Shown here: positions 35,154-43,940 of the stretch, piece by piece
Layout: each line of letters opens with the position of its first letter
How positions within the stretch are numbered: position 1 is the first letter of the stretch
NCBI RefSeq assembly: GCF_013141725.1
Contig: NZ_WHNZ01000022.1
Span: 248,001-312,000 of the forward strand
Direction: 5' to 3'
DNA: 64,000 nucleotides
Source: Paenibacillus planticolens
GTDB lineage: Bacteria; Bacillota; Bacilli; Paenibacillales; NBRC-103111
Translations under genes and position numbers: made by a program
Notes under the pieces: model-generated
Told to the model about the DNA's origin: nothing
Seen by the model: the letters and a program-made list of their open reading frames with translations, nothing else
Database searches by the model: none

Positions 35154-36608
35154 TTAAATTGAGGCTTGTCCTGATTTGTCTTTTTGCTTGTGAAGCATAG
35201 GTTTAATACTTTCGCGAATATGCTCTGATTCCGTGCCGAATACGACGTGAACGTTGCCTTTTCCCAATCGAATGACCCCTATTGCGCCAAGCTCTTTAAG
35301 TTCGTTGTCCAAGACGAGTTTCTCTTCATTGACGAGCAAACGCAGCCGCGTGATGCAAGCATCAATAGAAATAATATTTGAAGGCCCTCCGATATGTCTC
35401 AAAATACGGGCTAGGCGGTCTTCCTTGATTTCCACAGGCGGACTAACATCCACTTCTACCTGCTCAACCGTTTCGTCCCGGCTGGACACTTTCATTGGAA
35501 AGAAATACAGATACAGCCGAAACGTTAGATAATAAAGAATAAAGTATCCTGCACCTACAAGGAGAATCAGATAAGGATTCGTAGATATGTGCCAATTCAG
35601 TACAAAATCGATGAAACCAGCGGAAAAACCAAACCCCATTTTCACCTGAAGCACATTCATTAGCAGCATCGAAATACCCGTTAAGCAGGCATGTATAATG
35701 TATAAGCCCGGGGCTACGAACATAAAAGCAAACTCGATGGGCTCCGTAACACCCGTTAAGAAGCTGGTTAAACCAGCGCTCAGCAGAACTGGACCAAGAA
35801 GTGATTTATTGATCGTTGATGAACTTTTAAACAAGGCGAGAGCTGCAGCAGGAAGTCCAAACATAATAACAGGATAAAATCCTGTCATAAACATGCCCGC
35901 TCCCGGATCACCCGCAAAAAACCGGGAGATGTCGCCATGCACGATTTTGCCTGTCGCTGTGGTGTAATCCCCGATTTGAAACCATGCGATATTATTAATG
36001 ATGTGATGTAAGCCAGTGGGAATCAGCAGGCGATTCATAATCCCATAGATGAGGACGCCGATATTTCCATTGTCAACAATCCATATGCCGAAAATGCTGA
36101 TCGCTTTTTGGACCGGAGGCCAAATGGATCCCATCAACAGCCCAAGAAACACCATCGCCATAGCCGTTAGTAAGGGGACAAACCGCTTCCCCCCGAAGAA
36201 GCCTAATGCTTTCGGCAATCGAATATTCTGGAATCGGTTAAAGAATGTCGCAGAAATCACTCCGACAAGCATGCCGCCGAGTACCCCCATATCCAAGAAC
36301 TCCGCCGAATCGGTACCGGTATGAAAAAGCTGTAAAACCTTATTAAACACGAGATAGCCGACCGTAGCTGCCAATGCCGCAATTCCGTCTCCGGAGGTCA
36401 GTCCAATGGCAATGCCAATCGCAAAAATTAACGGCAAATTATCAAAAATCGCGCTTCCGCCAGACTCAAAAACATGAGCCACCTGCATAAGAAAAGGATC
36501 GCTAAATGTCATATTGCCTATACGTAAAAGAATGGATGCCGCCGGCAGAACCGCAATCGGAATCATTAAAGAACGTCCCATTTTCTGCAATAAATACATG
36601 GATCTCAT
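35154..36608 (-). CDS. PTS transporter EIICB, glucose/N-acetylglucosamine family
   Basis: This sugar phosphotransferase permease imports and phosphorylates a hexose. The 484-residue protein has an N-terminal EIIC membrane domain (IAVLPAASILLRIGN, GLHHIINNIAW, TGVTEPIEFAFMF) and a C-terminal EIIB domain with the phosphocysteine in IDACITRLRL. There is no fused EIIA, so the phosphate must come from an EIIA elsewhere. The pattern fits the glucose/GlcNAc group; the exact sugar is not assignable. AGGTGA precedes the ATG. A TATAAT at 36673-36668 may be its -10 element. Confidence 0.93.
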   Translation of the reverse strand: MRSMYLLQKMGRSLMIPIAVLPAASILLRIGNMTFSDPFLMQVAHVFESGGSAIFDNLPLIFAIGIAIGLTSGDGIAALAATVGYLVFNKVLQLFHTGTDSAEFLDMGVLGGMLVGVISATFFNRFQNIRLPKALGFFGGKRFVPLLTAMAMVFLGLLMGSIWPPVQKAISIFGIWIVDNGNIGVLIYGIMNRLLIPTGLHHIINNIAWFQIGDYTTATGKIVHGDISRFFAGDPGAGMFMTGFYPVIMFGLPAAALALFKSSSTINKSLLGPVLLSAGLTSFLTGVTEPIEFAFMFVAPGLYIIHACLTGISMLLMNVLQVKMGFGFSAGFIDFVLNWHISTNPYLILLVGAGYFILYYLTFRLYLYFFPMKVSSRDETVEQVEVDVSPPVEIKEDRLARILRHIGGPSNIISIDACITRLRLLVNEEKLVLDNELKELGAIGVIRLGKGNVHVVFGTESEHIRESIKPMLHKQKDKSGQASI

Positions 36609-36677
36609 GTTATGTCACCTATTAAGCCCATAAGTTTGGCCGTTCCTTATTTGCTCTTTCTATTTCCATTATAGTGG

Positions 36678-36727
36678 AAAAAACACCCTCCCGAAAGGAT
36701 AAAATACTCTAGGAAAAGGTGTTTTTT
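36678..36727. terminator. Terminator at the end of the sugar ABC importer operon
   Basis: AAAAAACACC pairs with GGTGTTTTTT around a 30-base loop with additional partial pairing; it lies just after the permease gene ending at 36747. T tracts occur on both strands. Confidence 0.65.
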
Positions 36728-36746
36728 CTATGCAGCATATATACGA

Positions 36747-37586
36747 TTATTTCACCGCTCCTGCCGTTATCCCGCTTGCGATTTGGCGTTGGAAGATGAT
36801 ATATACGATTAGGGTCGGAATCGTTGTAATCAGAAGTCCTGCGAACAATGGCCCCCACTCTACGCGATATTGCATCTCCGCCTGCATGACAGCAAGACCG
36901 ACCGGAAGCGTGTACTTCGTTGGTTCATTCGTCAAAACAACGCCTAAGAAGTACTCGTTCCAGTTATTCAACATATTCGTAATCATGACCGTAATAAGTC
37001 CCGGCTGCGACAAGGGCAGCATAACGCGGAAAAACGTACCATAGTGGGTTGTCCCGTCAATGATAGCGGCCTCTTCAATTTCTTTCGGCAGCGATTTGTA
37101 GAAACCGACCAGCAGAAAGATCCCAAACGGCAGATTAAGTGCGGCATAGACAAGAATTAAACCAAGCCATGTATTAATCAAATGCAAATCATTCAGCAAG
37201 AAGAACAGTGGAATGAGTGCCAGTGCGAACGGAATCATCATCGAGGAGATGTAAATCGTAAAAATGATTTTATTCCCTTTAAAATCATACCTGGCCAAAA
37301 TATACGCTGTCATCGCCGCAAGAATCATACCCAGCAGGGTACTTCCAACCGTGACAACAATCGAGTTTAAGAAATAGGTGCTAAAGTTATATTTACTCCA
37401 TACATAGGAGAAGTTGGACCATAACAGCGGGAACTTCGGCAGCGCCCAAGGGGCATTCAGGAAAAATTGCTCATTATTTTTGAGTGCATCGAGCAGTGTC
37501 CAAATCAAAGGATAGAGGACGGCAACACTCCAAATCAGAAGAATGATCCAGACAATCAATTTGGCTAACGGATTTTTGATCTCCAT
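36747..37586 (-). CDS. Carbohydrate ABC transporter permease, MalG type
   Basis: This 279-residue inner-membrane permease has six helices and the cytoplasmic EAA loop EIEEAAIIDGTTHYGTFFRVMLPLSQPG, which docks the ATPase. It forms the translocation pore with the permease encoded just upstream. No ATPase gene is in the operon, as is common in Firmicutes, where a shared MsmX-type ATPase is used. It is the last gene of the importer operon. Confidence 0.95.
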   Translation of the reverse strand: MEIKNPLAKLIVWIILLIWSVAVLYPLIWTLLDALKNNEQFFLNAPWALPKFPLLWSNFSYVWSKYNFSTYFLNSIVVTVGSTLLGMILAAMTAYILARYDFKGNKIIFTIYISSMMIPFALALIPLFFLLNDLHLINTWLGLILVYAALNLPFGIFLLVGFYKSLPKEIEEAAIIDGTTHYGTFFRVMLPLSQPGLITVMITNMLNNWNEYFLGVVLTNEPTKYTLPVGLAVMQAEMQYRVEWGPLFAGLLITTIPTLIVYIIFQRQIASGITAGAVK

Positions 37587-37631
37587 ATGATAGTTCCCCT
37601 CCTTCAGAATCTTTCTTTTTCTGAGATAGCC

Positions 37632-38537
37632 TTAATGCATTTCGATCGTTTCTTGGCGCATGACACGCTGTAGAATGAGGGTTGTGATCAGCGAGACGAT
37701 TAAGATCATGACACCGATAGCCGCTCCATAACCGAAATGATACTGTTGAAAAGCCATCCGATACAGGTAAGATCCCATCACTTGGGTTGTATTATCTGGC
37801 TGTCCTCCGTTCGTCATCAGCTGTACAATTACGAAGGATCCGTTCAGTGTCGTGATGACAATGTTGACGACCGAAACTTTAATTTGCTCCCAGATAAGCG
37901 GCATGGTAATGTTGCGGAATTGCGACCACTGACCGGCTCCATCTATATTAGCTGCTTCATAATAGGAAGCAGGAATATTCACGATTGCAGCAATCATCAA
38001 GATCATGTAGAAACCGATACCTGCCCAAATGGTAGGCGGCAGCAACATCCAAATCGTGTGCTGTGGAAAGCCCAACCACGTAATATCGACTTTTTCACCG
38101 GTGAAAAGTGACAAGAAGGCATTCAAGAATCCAATTTGAGGATTGTAAATGAAGTTCCAGAGCACACCGATAACAACGACCGAGATAACATTGGGGATAA
38201 AAAAAATCGCCCGAAAAAAGCCGGCGCCTTTCACTCTGAAGCGTGTCAATGCAACTGCGAAGAACGTTGCCAAAATCATAATGCCAATCACTTTTCCTAC
38301 GACTAAGAAATAATCATTCCCAATGGCTCTAAGAACAATTGGATCTTTAAACAGTTCTTTGAAATTGTCAAAACCGATAAACGTGCTGTTCTCCGACATT
38401 CCTGACCAATCATAGAATGACTTCTGCAAGGCCTGTATAACAGGGTAGATCGTAAATACACAGAAGAACAAAAAAGTCGGAATGATGAATGAAGCGATGA
38501 ATAAATTCCTTTTCCATACTTTTGACTTGGCCTTCAT
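37632..38537 (-). CDS. Carbohydrate ABC transporter permease, MalF type
   Basis: This 301-residue inner-membrane permease has six predicted helices, and its EAA loop reads SYYEAANIDGAGQWSQFRNITMPLIW. The N-terminus (FLFFCVFTIYPVIQALQKSFYDW) is typical of the MalF/UgpA group. It lies between the binding protein gene, with an 87-base gap containing a hairpin, and the second permease gene, 45 bases away. Confidence 0.95.
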   Translation of the reverse strand: MKAKSKVWKRNLFIASFIIPTFLFFCVFTIYPVIQALQKSFYDWSGMSENSTFIGFDNFKELFKDPIVLRAIGNDYFLVVGKVIGIMILATFFAVALTRFRVKGAGFFRAIFFIPNVISVVVIGVLWNFIYNPQIGFLNAFLSLFTGEKVDITWLGFPQHTIWMLLPPTIWAGIGFYMILMIAAIVNIPASYYEAANIDGAGQWSQFRNITMPLIWEQIKVSVVNIVITTLNGSFVIVQLMTNGGQPDNTTQVMGSYLYRMAFQQYHFGYGAAIGVMILIVSLITTLILQRVMRQETIEMH

Positions 38538-38566
38538 TCTATCCTCACCGTCCTATCATTAAAATG

Positions 38567-38607
38567 GCGGAGAACGCCTAAGGCGCTTGACCTTAAGAGT
38601 TCTCCGC
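38567..38607 (-). other. Intercistronic hairpin between binding protein and permease genes
   Basis: GCGGAGAAC pairs with GTTCTCCGC around a 23-base loop, followed on the minus strand by CCATTTT. Such hairpins after solute-binding protein genes stabilise the upstream message or cause partial termination, giving more binding protein than permease. Confidence 0.7.
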
Positions 38608-38624
38608 ACTGCCGAATTCAGTTA

Positions 38625-39983
38625 TTATTTCTTTTGTTTAGCAACGACATCTGTTACGCGTTTGACCCATTCTTCAGGCGTAATCGTTCCGATTGTCAAA
38701 GCAACTGTTGCATCTTGCATCGCTTTGTCTACGTCAGCAGCGAAGGACACTGTAGGAACAACAACCGTATCAGGGGAAGACAAGAATTTCGCTGCATCTT
38801 TTACAAAGTTAGGAGCTTTGGAAGAAGAGATATCCCCTTTGATGTTGGACGGCGCACCGCTAAGCTCTGCCCACTGAGAAGCTTGTGCTTTCGAGAATAC
38901 AAACTGCATGAACGCTTTCGCTGCATCTTTGTTTTTGGCTTTTTTCGCAATAGCGAATGTCGAAGTTGACGTATTCGCTACCACTTTTCCACCTTTATCC
39001 TGCGTGATGGATGGGATGAATCCGAAGTCGAAGGAAGCTGGAACGTCTTTCGCCATTTCGTTTGGCAGCCATAGACCGTTCGGGATGAAGGCATCTTTAT
39101 GTTGAAGGAATAAGGATTGGGAATCCGTGTGATTGATTTGTACGGATGCTTTATCGATAAATCCTTTGTCGCGAAGTTGAACGATTTTGTTCAAACCTTT
39201 CAAGATGGCCGGGCTTTTCCAAGCATCCAGGTTGTTCGAAGCCATATCTTGCAGCAATTTGTAGTCGTTGTTGTTCGCTGATACAATCGCTGGGTACAAG
39301 ATAGCACCATTGATGTAGTAAGGGTATTTACCGGTATGAATGAAAGGATTAATGCCCGCTGCTTTAATCGTATCGCTAACTTTCAAGAAATCTTCGAAAT
39401 CCTTTGGCTCAGCCCAGCCTTTGTCTTTAAACAAGGCTTTGTCGTAGAAGATCCCCCATGAACTCATAACGAATGGGATGTTGTAGATTTTGCCATCGTA
39501 TTGCGGCGGTTGCTGTGCAAGTAGATCAAGAATTTTTTCGCCGTCAACGTTTTTCGCATCTTTCAGCCAATCTGTCAAATCCTCAAGCTGACCGTCTGTC
39601 ACCATTTGACGATCAAACAATTCAGGTCCGTCGATATATACGAAGTCAGGTGGGTTACCAGCGATCCAACGGGGTTTCGTTTGTTCGTTGATTTTTGGTC
39701 CCGCACTTTCTTTAATTTTCAAATCCGGGTTTGCTGCTTGGAAATCGGCAATCACTTTTTTCCACCATTTGTCGCCATATCCGCCGACAAAGTATTGGAT
39801 TTCAAAATCGCCTGTTAATTTTTTTGCTGCTGCCGCAGTAGGCGCAGCGCTTGCAGCGACGGTTGGAGCAACGCTTGCAGCTGGTTTTGTCGATTCTGCC
39901 GGAGCAGCGGTTTTACCGCAGCCTGCTGCTACAAGCACCATTGATGCAGCTAAGCCCATTGTTGACCATTTTTTCATATTCAT
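38625..39983 (-). CDS. Extracellular solute-binding lipoprotein of a sugar ABC importer
   Basis: This 452-residue family 1 binding protein is tethered by a lipobox (VLVAAGCGK, lipidated Cys near residue 22). A low-complexity Ala/Pro/Thr linker (about 23-55) precedes the two-lobed binding domain. It captures a carbohydrate for the two permeases downstream; the ligand is unknown. The start used is the first ATG, with GGGAG upstream. The gene follows a 230-nt leader with a promoter, a palindrome and a terminator hairpin. Confidence 0.94.
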   Translation of the reverse strand: MNMKKWSTMGLAASMVLVAAGCGKTAAPAESTKPAASVAPTVAASAAPTAAAAKKLTGDFEIQYFVGGYGDKWWKKVIADFQAANPDLKIKESAGPKINEQTKPRWIAGNPPDFVYIDGPELFDRQMVTDGQLEDLTDWLKDAKNVDGEKILDLLAQQPPQYDGKIYNIPFVMSSWGIFYDKALFKDKGWAEPKDFEDFLKVSDTIKAAGINPFIHTGKYPYYINGAILYPAIVSANNNDYKLLQDMASNNLDAWKSPAILKGLNKIVQLRDKGFIDKASVQINHTDSQSLFLQHKDAFIPNGLWLPNEMAKDVPASFDFGFIPSITQDKGGKVVANTSTSTFAIAKKAKNKDAAKAFMQFVFSKAQASQWAELSGAPSNIKGDISSSKAPNFVKDAAKFLSSPDTVVVPTVSFAADVDKAMQDATVALTIGTITPEEWVKRVTDVVAKQKK

Positions 39984-40100
39984 GTGTTCATCTTCTCCCT
40001 TTTTTAATCAATCTATTTGCTATCTGGAGTAGCGAATTCCCGGTTTAACATGCTTCCGTTTTTTGTGCTACCAACCCCTTTCATCATTCAAATACTGAAA

Positions 40101-40158
40101 AATAATAAAAGGGCATAGTTATAGAAGAAGACTTGCTCTTCTAATAACTAATGCCCTT
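40101..40158 (-). terminator. Leader terminator upstream of the sugar ABC importer
   Basis: On the minus strand a long stem (right arm 40158-40137, left arm 40128-40109, two one-base bulges, eight-base loop) is followed by TTTTATTATTTTT. It lies about 55 nt after a strong promoter and 120 nt before the binding-protein start. It therefore acts as an attenuator or ends a separate short RNA of about 110 nt. Confidence 0.75.
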
Positions 40159-40159
40159 A

Positions 40160-40175
40160 TGGTAACATGTTATCA
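40160..40175. promoter_or_regulatory. 16-bp near-perfect palindrome, operator candidate
   Basis: TGGTAACATGTTATCA is palindromic except for one base pair and lies about 36-51 nt downstream of the predicted transcription start of the importer operon. It resembles LacI- or GntR-type operators. A cre-like sequence with two mismatches (40187-40200) lies between it and the promoter. Confidence 0.45.
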
Positions 40176-40217
40176 AAACTGACATATTTAATTGTTTTCA
40201 CTGCTTCACGTGACTAA

Positions 40218-40246
40218 ATATTACAATAAAATGACATGACCGTCAA
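40218..40246 (-). promoter_or_regulatory. Sigma-A promoter of the sugar ABC importer leader
   Basis: TTGACG (40246-40241), 17 bases and TAATAT (40223-40218) on the minus strand. No equally good promoter was seen between the leader terminator and the binding-protein gene. Confidence 0.65.
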
Positions 40247-40348
40247 TACATGTTTATAAAATTTCTTTCGATCCACCATATTCTATGATCGGCCATACTT
40301 ATGATATGATAGATGATATCGTATAAATTCTAAAAAAGGGTGATTCCA

Positions 40349-40483
40349 ATGTCCAAACGTAAACCAACAGCTGTTAATCGAAGAGCCAAAGAGGAAATCA
40401 ATAAAAAAGCCATCATTTGGACAGGCTCCATTTTACTTGTCGTCATCCTAGCCATGACACTACTGCTCATTTTGAACAAATGA
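40349..40483 (+). CDS. Small single-pass membrane protein, 44 residues
   Basis: The gene encodes a basic N-terminus (MSKRKPTAVNRRAKEEINKK) followed by one membrane helix (IIWTGSILLVVILAMTLLLIL). AGGGTGA lies just upstream of the ATG, and a hairpin terminator lies about 100 bases after the TGA. I do not recognise a family and propose no function. It occupies an otherwise empty 470-base stretch between the importer leader and the L,D-transpeptidase gene. Confidence 0.65.
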   Translation: MSKRKPTAVNRRAKEEINKKAIIWTGSILLVVILAMTLLLILNK

Positions 40484-40585
40484 TTGCGAACCAAATGATT
40501 GAAATCATCACATTTTGAATTGTAATCGCTTTCTATATGAATGTCAACAGAAATCCTTTGTGTACATGATTCTGAATCAAAGAAG

Positions 40586-40629
40586 AGGCTGCCTCAATAG
40601 CAGAGTAACCTGCTCATGAGACAGCCTTT
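40586..40629. terminator. Hairpin between convergent genes
   Basis: AGGCTG and CTCA pair with TGAG and CAGCCT around a GC-containing loop, with a short T run on the plus strand. It can end the 44-residue gene and the convergent L,D-transpeptidase gene. Confidence 0.6.
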
Positions 40630-40642
40630 CCCTTAACTCCTT

Positions 40643-42172
40643 TTAATCCAGCCATTTATATTTCTTGCCTGGATTGCTGTCATTCGTCTGTAGCGGCAGC
40701 CCGAACGATTGCTCGGGCTTTCCTCTGCCCGCACCGATTCCCGGATTTCCGCCACCTGAACCCGGCTGTGGCAGCACCCCTTTGCCGATCGTCACTTTGG
40801 TTTGATGTGTCACCATGTTATAAAGCTCTTCAATATCCCCCTGCAGCATCCTCACACAGCCATGCGACTCGTCTTTCCCGATGCTCGAAGGCTTATTTGT
40901 GCCGTGAATGGCATAAAGCGTGTCGGACAACGTCATCCCGCGACTCCCGAACTCACCGTTCGATTTCCCATTCGGATTGCGAACCTTTTCGCTAATGATG
41001 AAATCGCCCAGCGGCGTTTTCTCGCCGCCTAGCCCAACAGGATAGCTGCGGATAATCGTATCGCCGCTAACTAGGGCCAGAACATATTTCTCCGTATCAA
41101 TGACAATTCTGAGCGGTTCACTCAATGGATACGTAGAAGCTTTAGGCTGCGAAGAGCTTGGCACCGCGTTCTCTTTCGCTTCTTGATTGACCGGGACCTT
41201 CTCATCCGCTTGCTTCGGCTCCTGCGGTTGTCCTGCTTGGGCAAGCTCCGCTTTAAGCGTGCTGAGTGCCTGCGGAAATAGCTCCTGCATCTCTGGTGTA
41301 AGCCCAGGAAGCAGATTATACGGGTATGGCTTAGATAACTGCTCTGGTTTCTCAGGCAGCATTCCCGTCCTTTGTTGATAGGCCTTCATAGCGCTTTGCA
41401 GCACAATCGCCCGCTCCCGCTCCTGCATCCACTGATCAATGACCGGGACGATTGCGGAGCTATCGGCAGCCTGACAGGAACAAATCTGCGATTGATAGTA
41501 CTTCAATGCAGCAGAACCCCCGCCTCCCCCTTCAGAAGCAACGCTAATCAGCGGACTCACCGATTTGTTCCACTCCGTCCATTTACCGTCTGCGCTTCGC
41601 GGTGCTTGCATAATAATAGATTCCCCGGCTCCTTGCCCGGACGATGTCAGGATTTGTTGAAGCTCCTTCCCCCAATCTCCCTTCGAGAAAAAGAGCTTTG
41701 TTCTCGCCTGGTCTTCCTGTTTCACAGGTGTTTGAACCGTGGGCGTCACATTTGCGGCGGGGCTTTTTTGGCCAACGCTATCGGCCCATTGCTCCTTCGC
41801 AGAATCCATCGCAGCTGGAACGGCCAATAGCAACAGAATGACCAATAACGGCATCCATTTCCCTGCGCCTTTCAGCCCCCTCTTCGATGGGGGTACGCTA
41901 ACGTTATTAAGGACGGAAGAAGGGTAAGAAGGGAGCGGACCCTCAATCGTTATTTTTTGGCGCTCAAACGCCTCATAAATCTCCCCAGACTGTGCAAAAC
42001 AGTAAGCCGCCTTGCCTTCTTTCCCCTGCGCCGCATATTCCCGGCCTAACAAATACCACGCCATTTTATGATCGGGATGGTCTTTCACGTATTTTTTGAG
42101 ATACAGCGGATCTTCAATCGGATTATGTTGGAAAAACCGTTCCAATTGGTCATGATGATTCTTGGTTTTCAA
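40643..42172 (-). CDS. Membrane-anchored L,D-transpeptidase (YkuD domain)
   Basis: This cell-wall enzyme cross-links or modifies peptidoglycan peptides. The 509-residue protein has a cytoplasmic TPR-like N-terminus, one transmembrane helix (about 106-122), a large extracellular region and a C-terminal YkuD domain. The catalytic set is complete: His of IHGTNKPSS and Cys439 in ESHGCVRM. The start is a TTG six bases after GGGGGAGGTG. Longer in-frame starts lie before or inside the terminator of the upstream gene and are rejected. A Gly/Pro-rich tail ends the protein. A cytoplasmic TPR region on a YkuD enzyme is unusual. Confidence 0.88.
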   Translation of the reverse strand: MKTKNHHDQLERFFQHNPIEDPLYLKKYVKDHPDHKMAWYLLGREYAAQGKEGKAAYCFAQSGEIYEAFERQKITIEGPLPSYPSSVLNNVSVPPSKRGLKGAGKWMPLLVILLLLAVPAAMDSAKEQWADSVGQKSPAANVTPTVQTPVKQEDQARTKLFFSKGDWGKELQQILTSSGQGAGESIIMQAPRSADGKWTEWNKSVSPLISVASEGGGGGSAALKYYQSQICSCQAADSSAIVPVIDQWMQERERAIVLQSAMKAYQQRTGMLPEKPEQLSKPYPYNLLPGLTPEMQELFPQALSTLKAELAQAGQPQEPKQADEKVPVNQEAKENAVPSSSQPKASTYPLSEPLRIVIDTEKYVLALVSGDTIIRSYPVGLGGEKTPLGDFIISEKVRNPNGKSNGEFGSRGMTLSDTLYAIHGTNKPSSIGKDESHGCVRMLQGDIEELYNMVTHQTKVTIGKGVLPQPGSGGGNPGIGAGRGKPEQSFGLPLQTNDSNPGKKYKWLD

Positions 42173-42250
42173 CCCGGACACCTCCCCCGCACGACTTCGA
42201 GACGGACTCTCTTGATTTTTATCGGCATAAGGTCCTTGGAGTTGAAGCTG

Positions 42251-42293
42251 TAAAATAAAACGAGCCTGACCAAGGTTGCCCTTGGCCAGACTC
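42251..42293 (-). terminator. Intrinsic terminator of the cyclase-FecR-NHL operon
   Basis: On the minus strand CTGGCCAAGG pairs with CCTTGGTCAG around a GCAA tetraloop, with GAG/CTC below, then GTTTTATTTT. It starts eight bases after the NHL gene stop. Confidence 0.9.
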
Positions 42294-42300
42294 ATGACGT

Positions 42301-43908
42301 TTACTTTGCATAAGATTTTGTACGCAAAATCGCAGTTTGCGTATCGGCGTCCCACTGAACATCCAACCCGATCTGCTCCGCAAAGAAACGAATCGGTACG
42401 AACGTGCGGTCCTGCTTCACATATGGCGCAACGTCCGTAACTTGCTTGACGTCCGCTTGTCCTGCCTGCTTTCGAACGACACCCGTGTCATCGATCGTCA
42501 ACTCTACTGTTGTGTCGCCTTTGATTAACTGAACGACCTTTGTACCCGAGCGTTCGGCATATTTGACTTCAAAACCGAATGTTTCACTGATAGCGCGAAC
42601 TGGAACCATCGTTCGTCCGTTTTGAATTTCAGGTTGAGCATCGAAGGAAATCACTTTCTCTCCATTTACGACCTTAATGCCCTGACTTGGCAAATCTGCT
42701 GGCAAATGATAAGGCGCTATTTTACGAATTTTGTTGTTCGAAGAGTCTGCAACGACGATATTGCCTTGAGCTGTCACAAGAACATCATTGGGGTTGTAAA
42801 ATTCAGCTGCCCGCTCTACGCCGTCGGTCTCGCCCGTTTGAACGGTTCCGGCAATGGTTGTCACTTTGTCGTTCAGTAAATATCGAATGGCGTGATTTAA
42901 GCTATCCGCAATCACTATCCCGCCCTCAGAGGTCACTGTGAGACCTTTCGGGAAATCAAACTTCGCTTTCGATGCCTCACCATCGGCATAATCACCGCCC
43001 GCGTACAGCTCATTCTTCCCATAGCTCTCACCGCTAGGAGAGCCTGCAACGGTCTTCACCGTTCCTGCTTGCAAATCGATATAACGGATAAGTTGATTGC
43101 CCGTATCGCTTACATAAAGGTTGCCTTTGCTGTCCAGCGCCAAACCGGAAGGTTCATTGAACTTGGCCGCGGTTAAACTGCCGTCTTGGAATTCGCCCGC
43201 GAAAGAACTCTTGCCGGGACGAATTTCAACTGCCCGGGTGGAAGCCGCGTTTAGCGTCGAAACCGTACCATCTGCTGCGATCTTACGAATGACATGATTA
43301 AGCGAATCCGCGACATACACGGTCCCGTCTGCAGCTACCGCAACATCGCTAGGGTGATTGAAGCTTGCGTCCGCGCCTTTCCCATCCTTCTTGCCTGGAA
43401 CGCCATTACCAGCCAAAGTGGTGACTTGTCCGTTCGTGTCCACTTTTCGAATCGCGTTATTTCCCGAGTCGGCTACATACACGTTCCCCTTGCTGTCAAC
43501 GGCCAAACCGGTTGGCTCGTTAAAGAAAGATTGAGAAGCCTTGCCGTCAAGAAGCCCCCCCGTCGGGAACCCTTGACTATTTTTCGTCACCACGAGCTCC
43601 GGACCAGCGAACATTGAGACTTTGCCTCCTGAAACTTTTCGAATGAGATGATTGCGGGTATCCGCAATGAGAATACTGCCGTCAGGCAGCTGAACGACAC
43701 TCCCAGGAGCCCGAAATCCAGCTTTTAACGCATCTCCGTTAATATCTTCAAAATCACCAATCCCCGCAAGCGTCGTGACATTAGACATGATCTGACCATT
43801 GCTCGAAAGCAGCGCATCCGCTGATAATCCCGCCGCCCAAACTGACGAACCTCCCAACAATGTTGCAGCCGCCAGAGAGGAAACGAGTATATATTTTAAA
43901 GGCTTCAT
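42301..43908 (-). CDS. Secreted NHL-repeat beta-propeller with C-terminal stalk domain
   Basis: This 535-residue secreted protein has a signal peptide (cleavage near VWAAG). About six NHL repeats follow (roughly 45-405), each like FNEPTGLAVDSKGNVYVADSGN, which should form a beta-propeller. Residues 412-535 are a copper-amine-oxidase-N-like stalk domain (ISFDAQPEIQNGRTMVPVRA, TFVPIRFFAEQIGLDVQWD). These are non-enzymatic wall-surface modules in Paenibacillus. It lies 32 bases after the FecR-domain gene and before a strong terminator, so it is the third gene of the cyclase operon. The role is likely binding or scaffold. Confidence 0.92.
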   Translation of the reverse strand: MKPLKYILVSSLAAATLLGGSSVWAAGLSADALLSSNGQIMSNVTTLAGIGDFEDINGDALKAGFRAPGSVVQLPDGSILIADTRNHLIRKVSGGKVSMFAGPELVVTKNSQGFPTGGLLDGKASQSFFNEPTGLAVDSKGNVYVADSGNNAIRKVDTNGQVTTLAGNGVPGKKDGKGADASFNHPSDVAVAADGTVYVADSLNHVIRKIAADGTVSTLNAASTRAVEIRPGKSSFAGEFQDGSLTAAKFNEPSGLALDSKGNLYVSDTGNQLIRYIDLQAGTVKTVAGSPSGESYGKNELYAGGDYADGEASKAKFDFPKGLTVTSEGGIVIADSLNHAIRYLLNDKVTTIAGTVQTGETDGVERAAEFYNPNDVLVTAQGNIVVADSSNNKIRKIAPYHLPADLPSQGIKVVNGEKVISFDAQPEIQNGRTMVPVRAISETFGFEVKYAERSGTKVVQLIKGDTTVELTIDDTGVVRKQAGQADVKQVTDVAPYVKQDRTFVPIRFFAEQIGLDVQWDADTQTAILRTKSYAK

Positions 43909-43940
43909 AGGTTTCTCCTTTTAAGATGATTAGGTGAAGA

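Noticed and set aside
42173..42355. Longer N-terminus for the L,D-transpeptidase gene
   Set aside because: It would start inside the upstream gene or within its terminator hairpin (42251-42293); a strong ribosome binding site favours the TTG at 42172.
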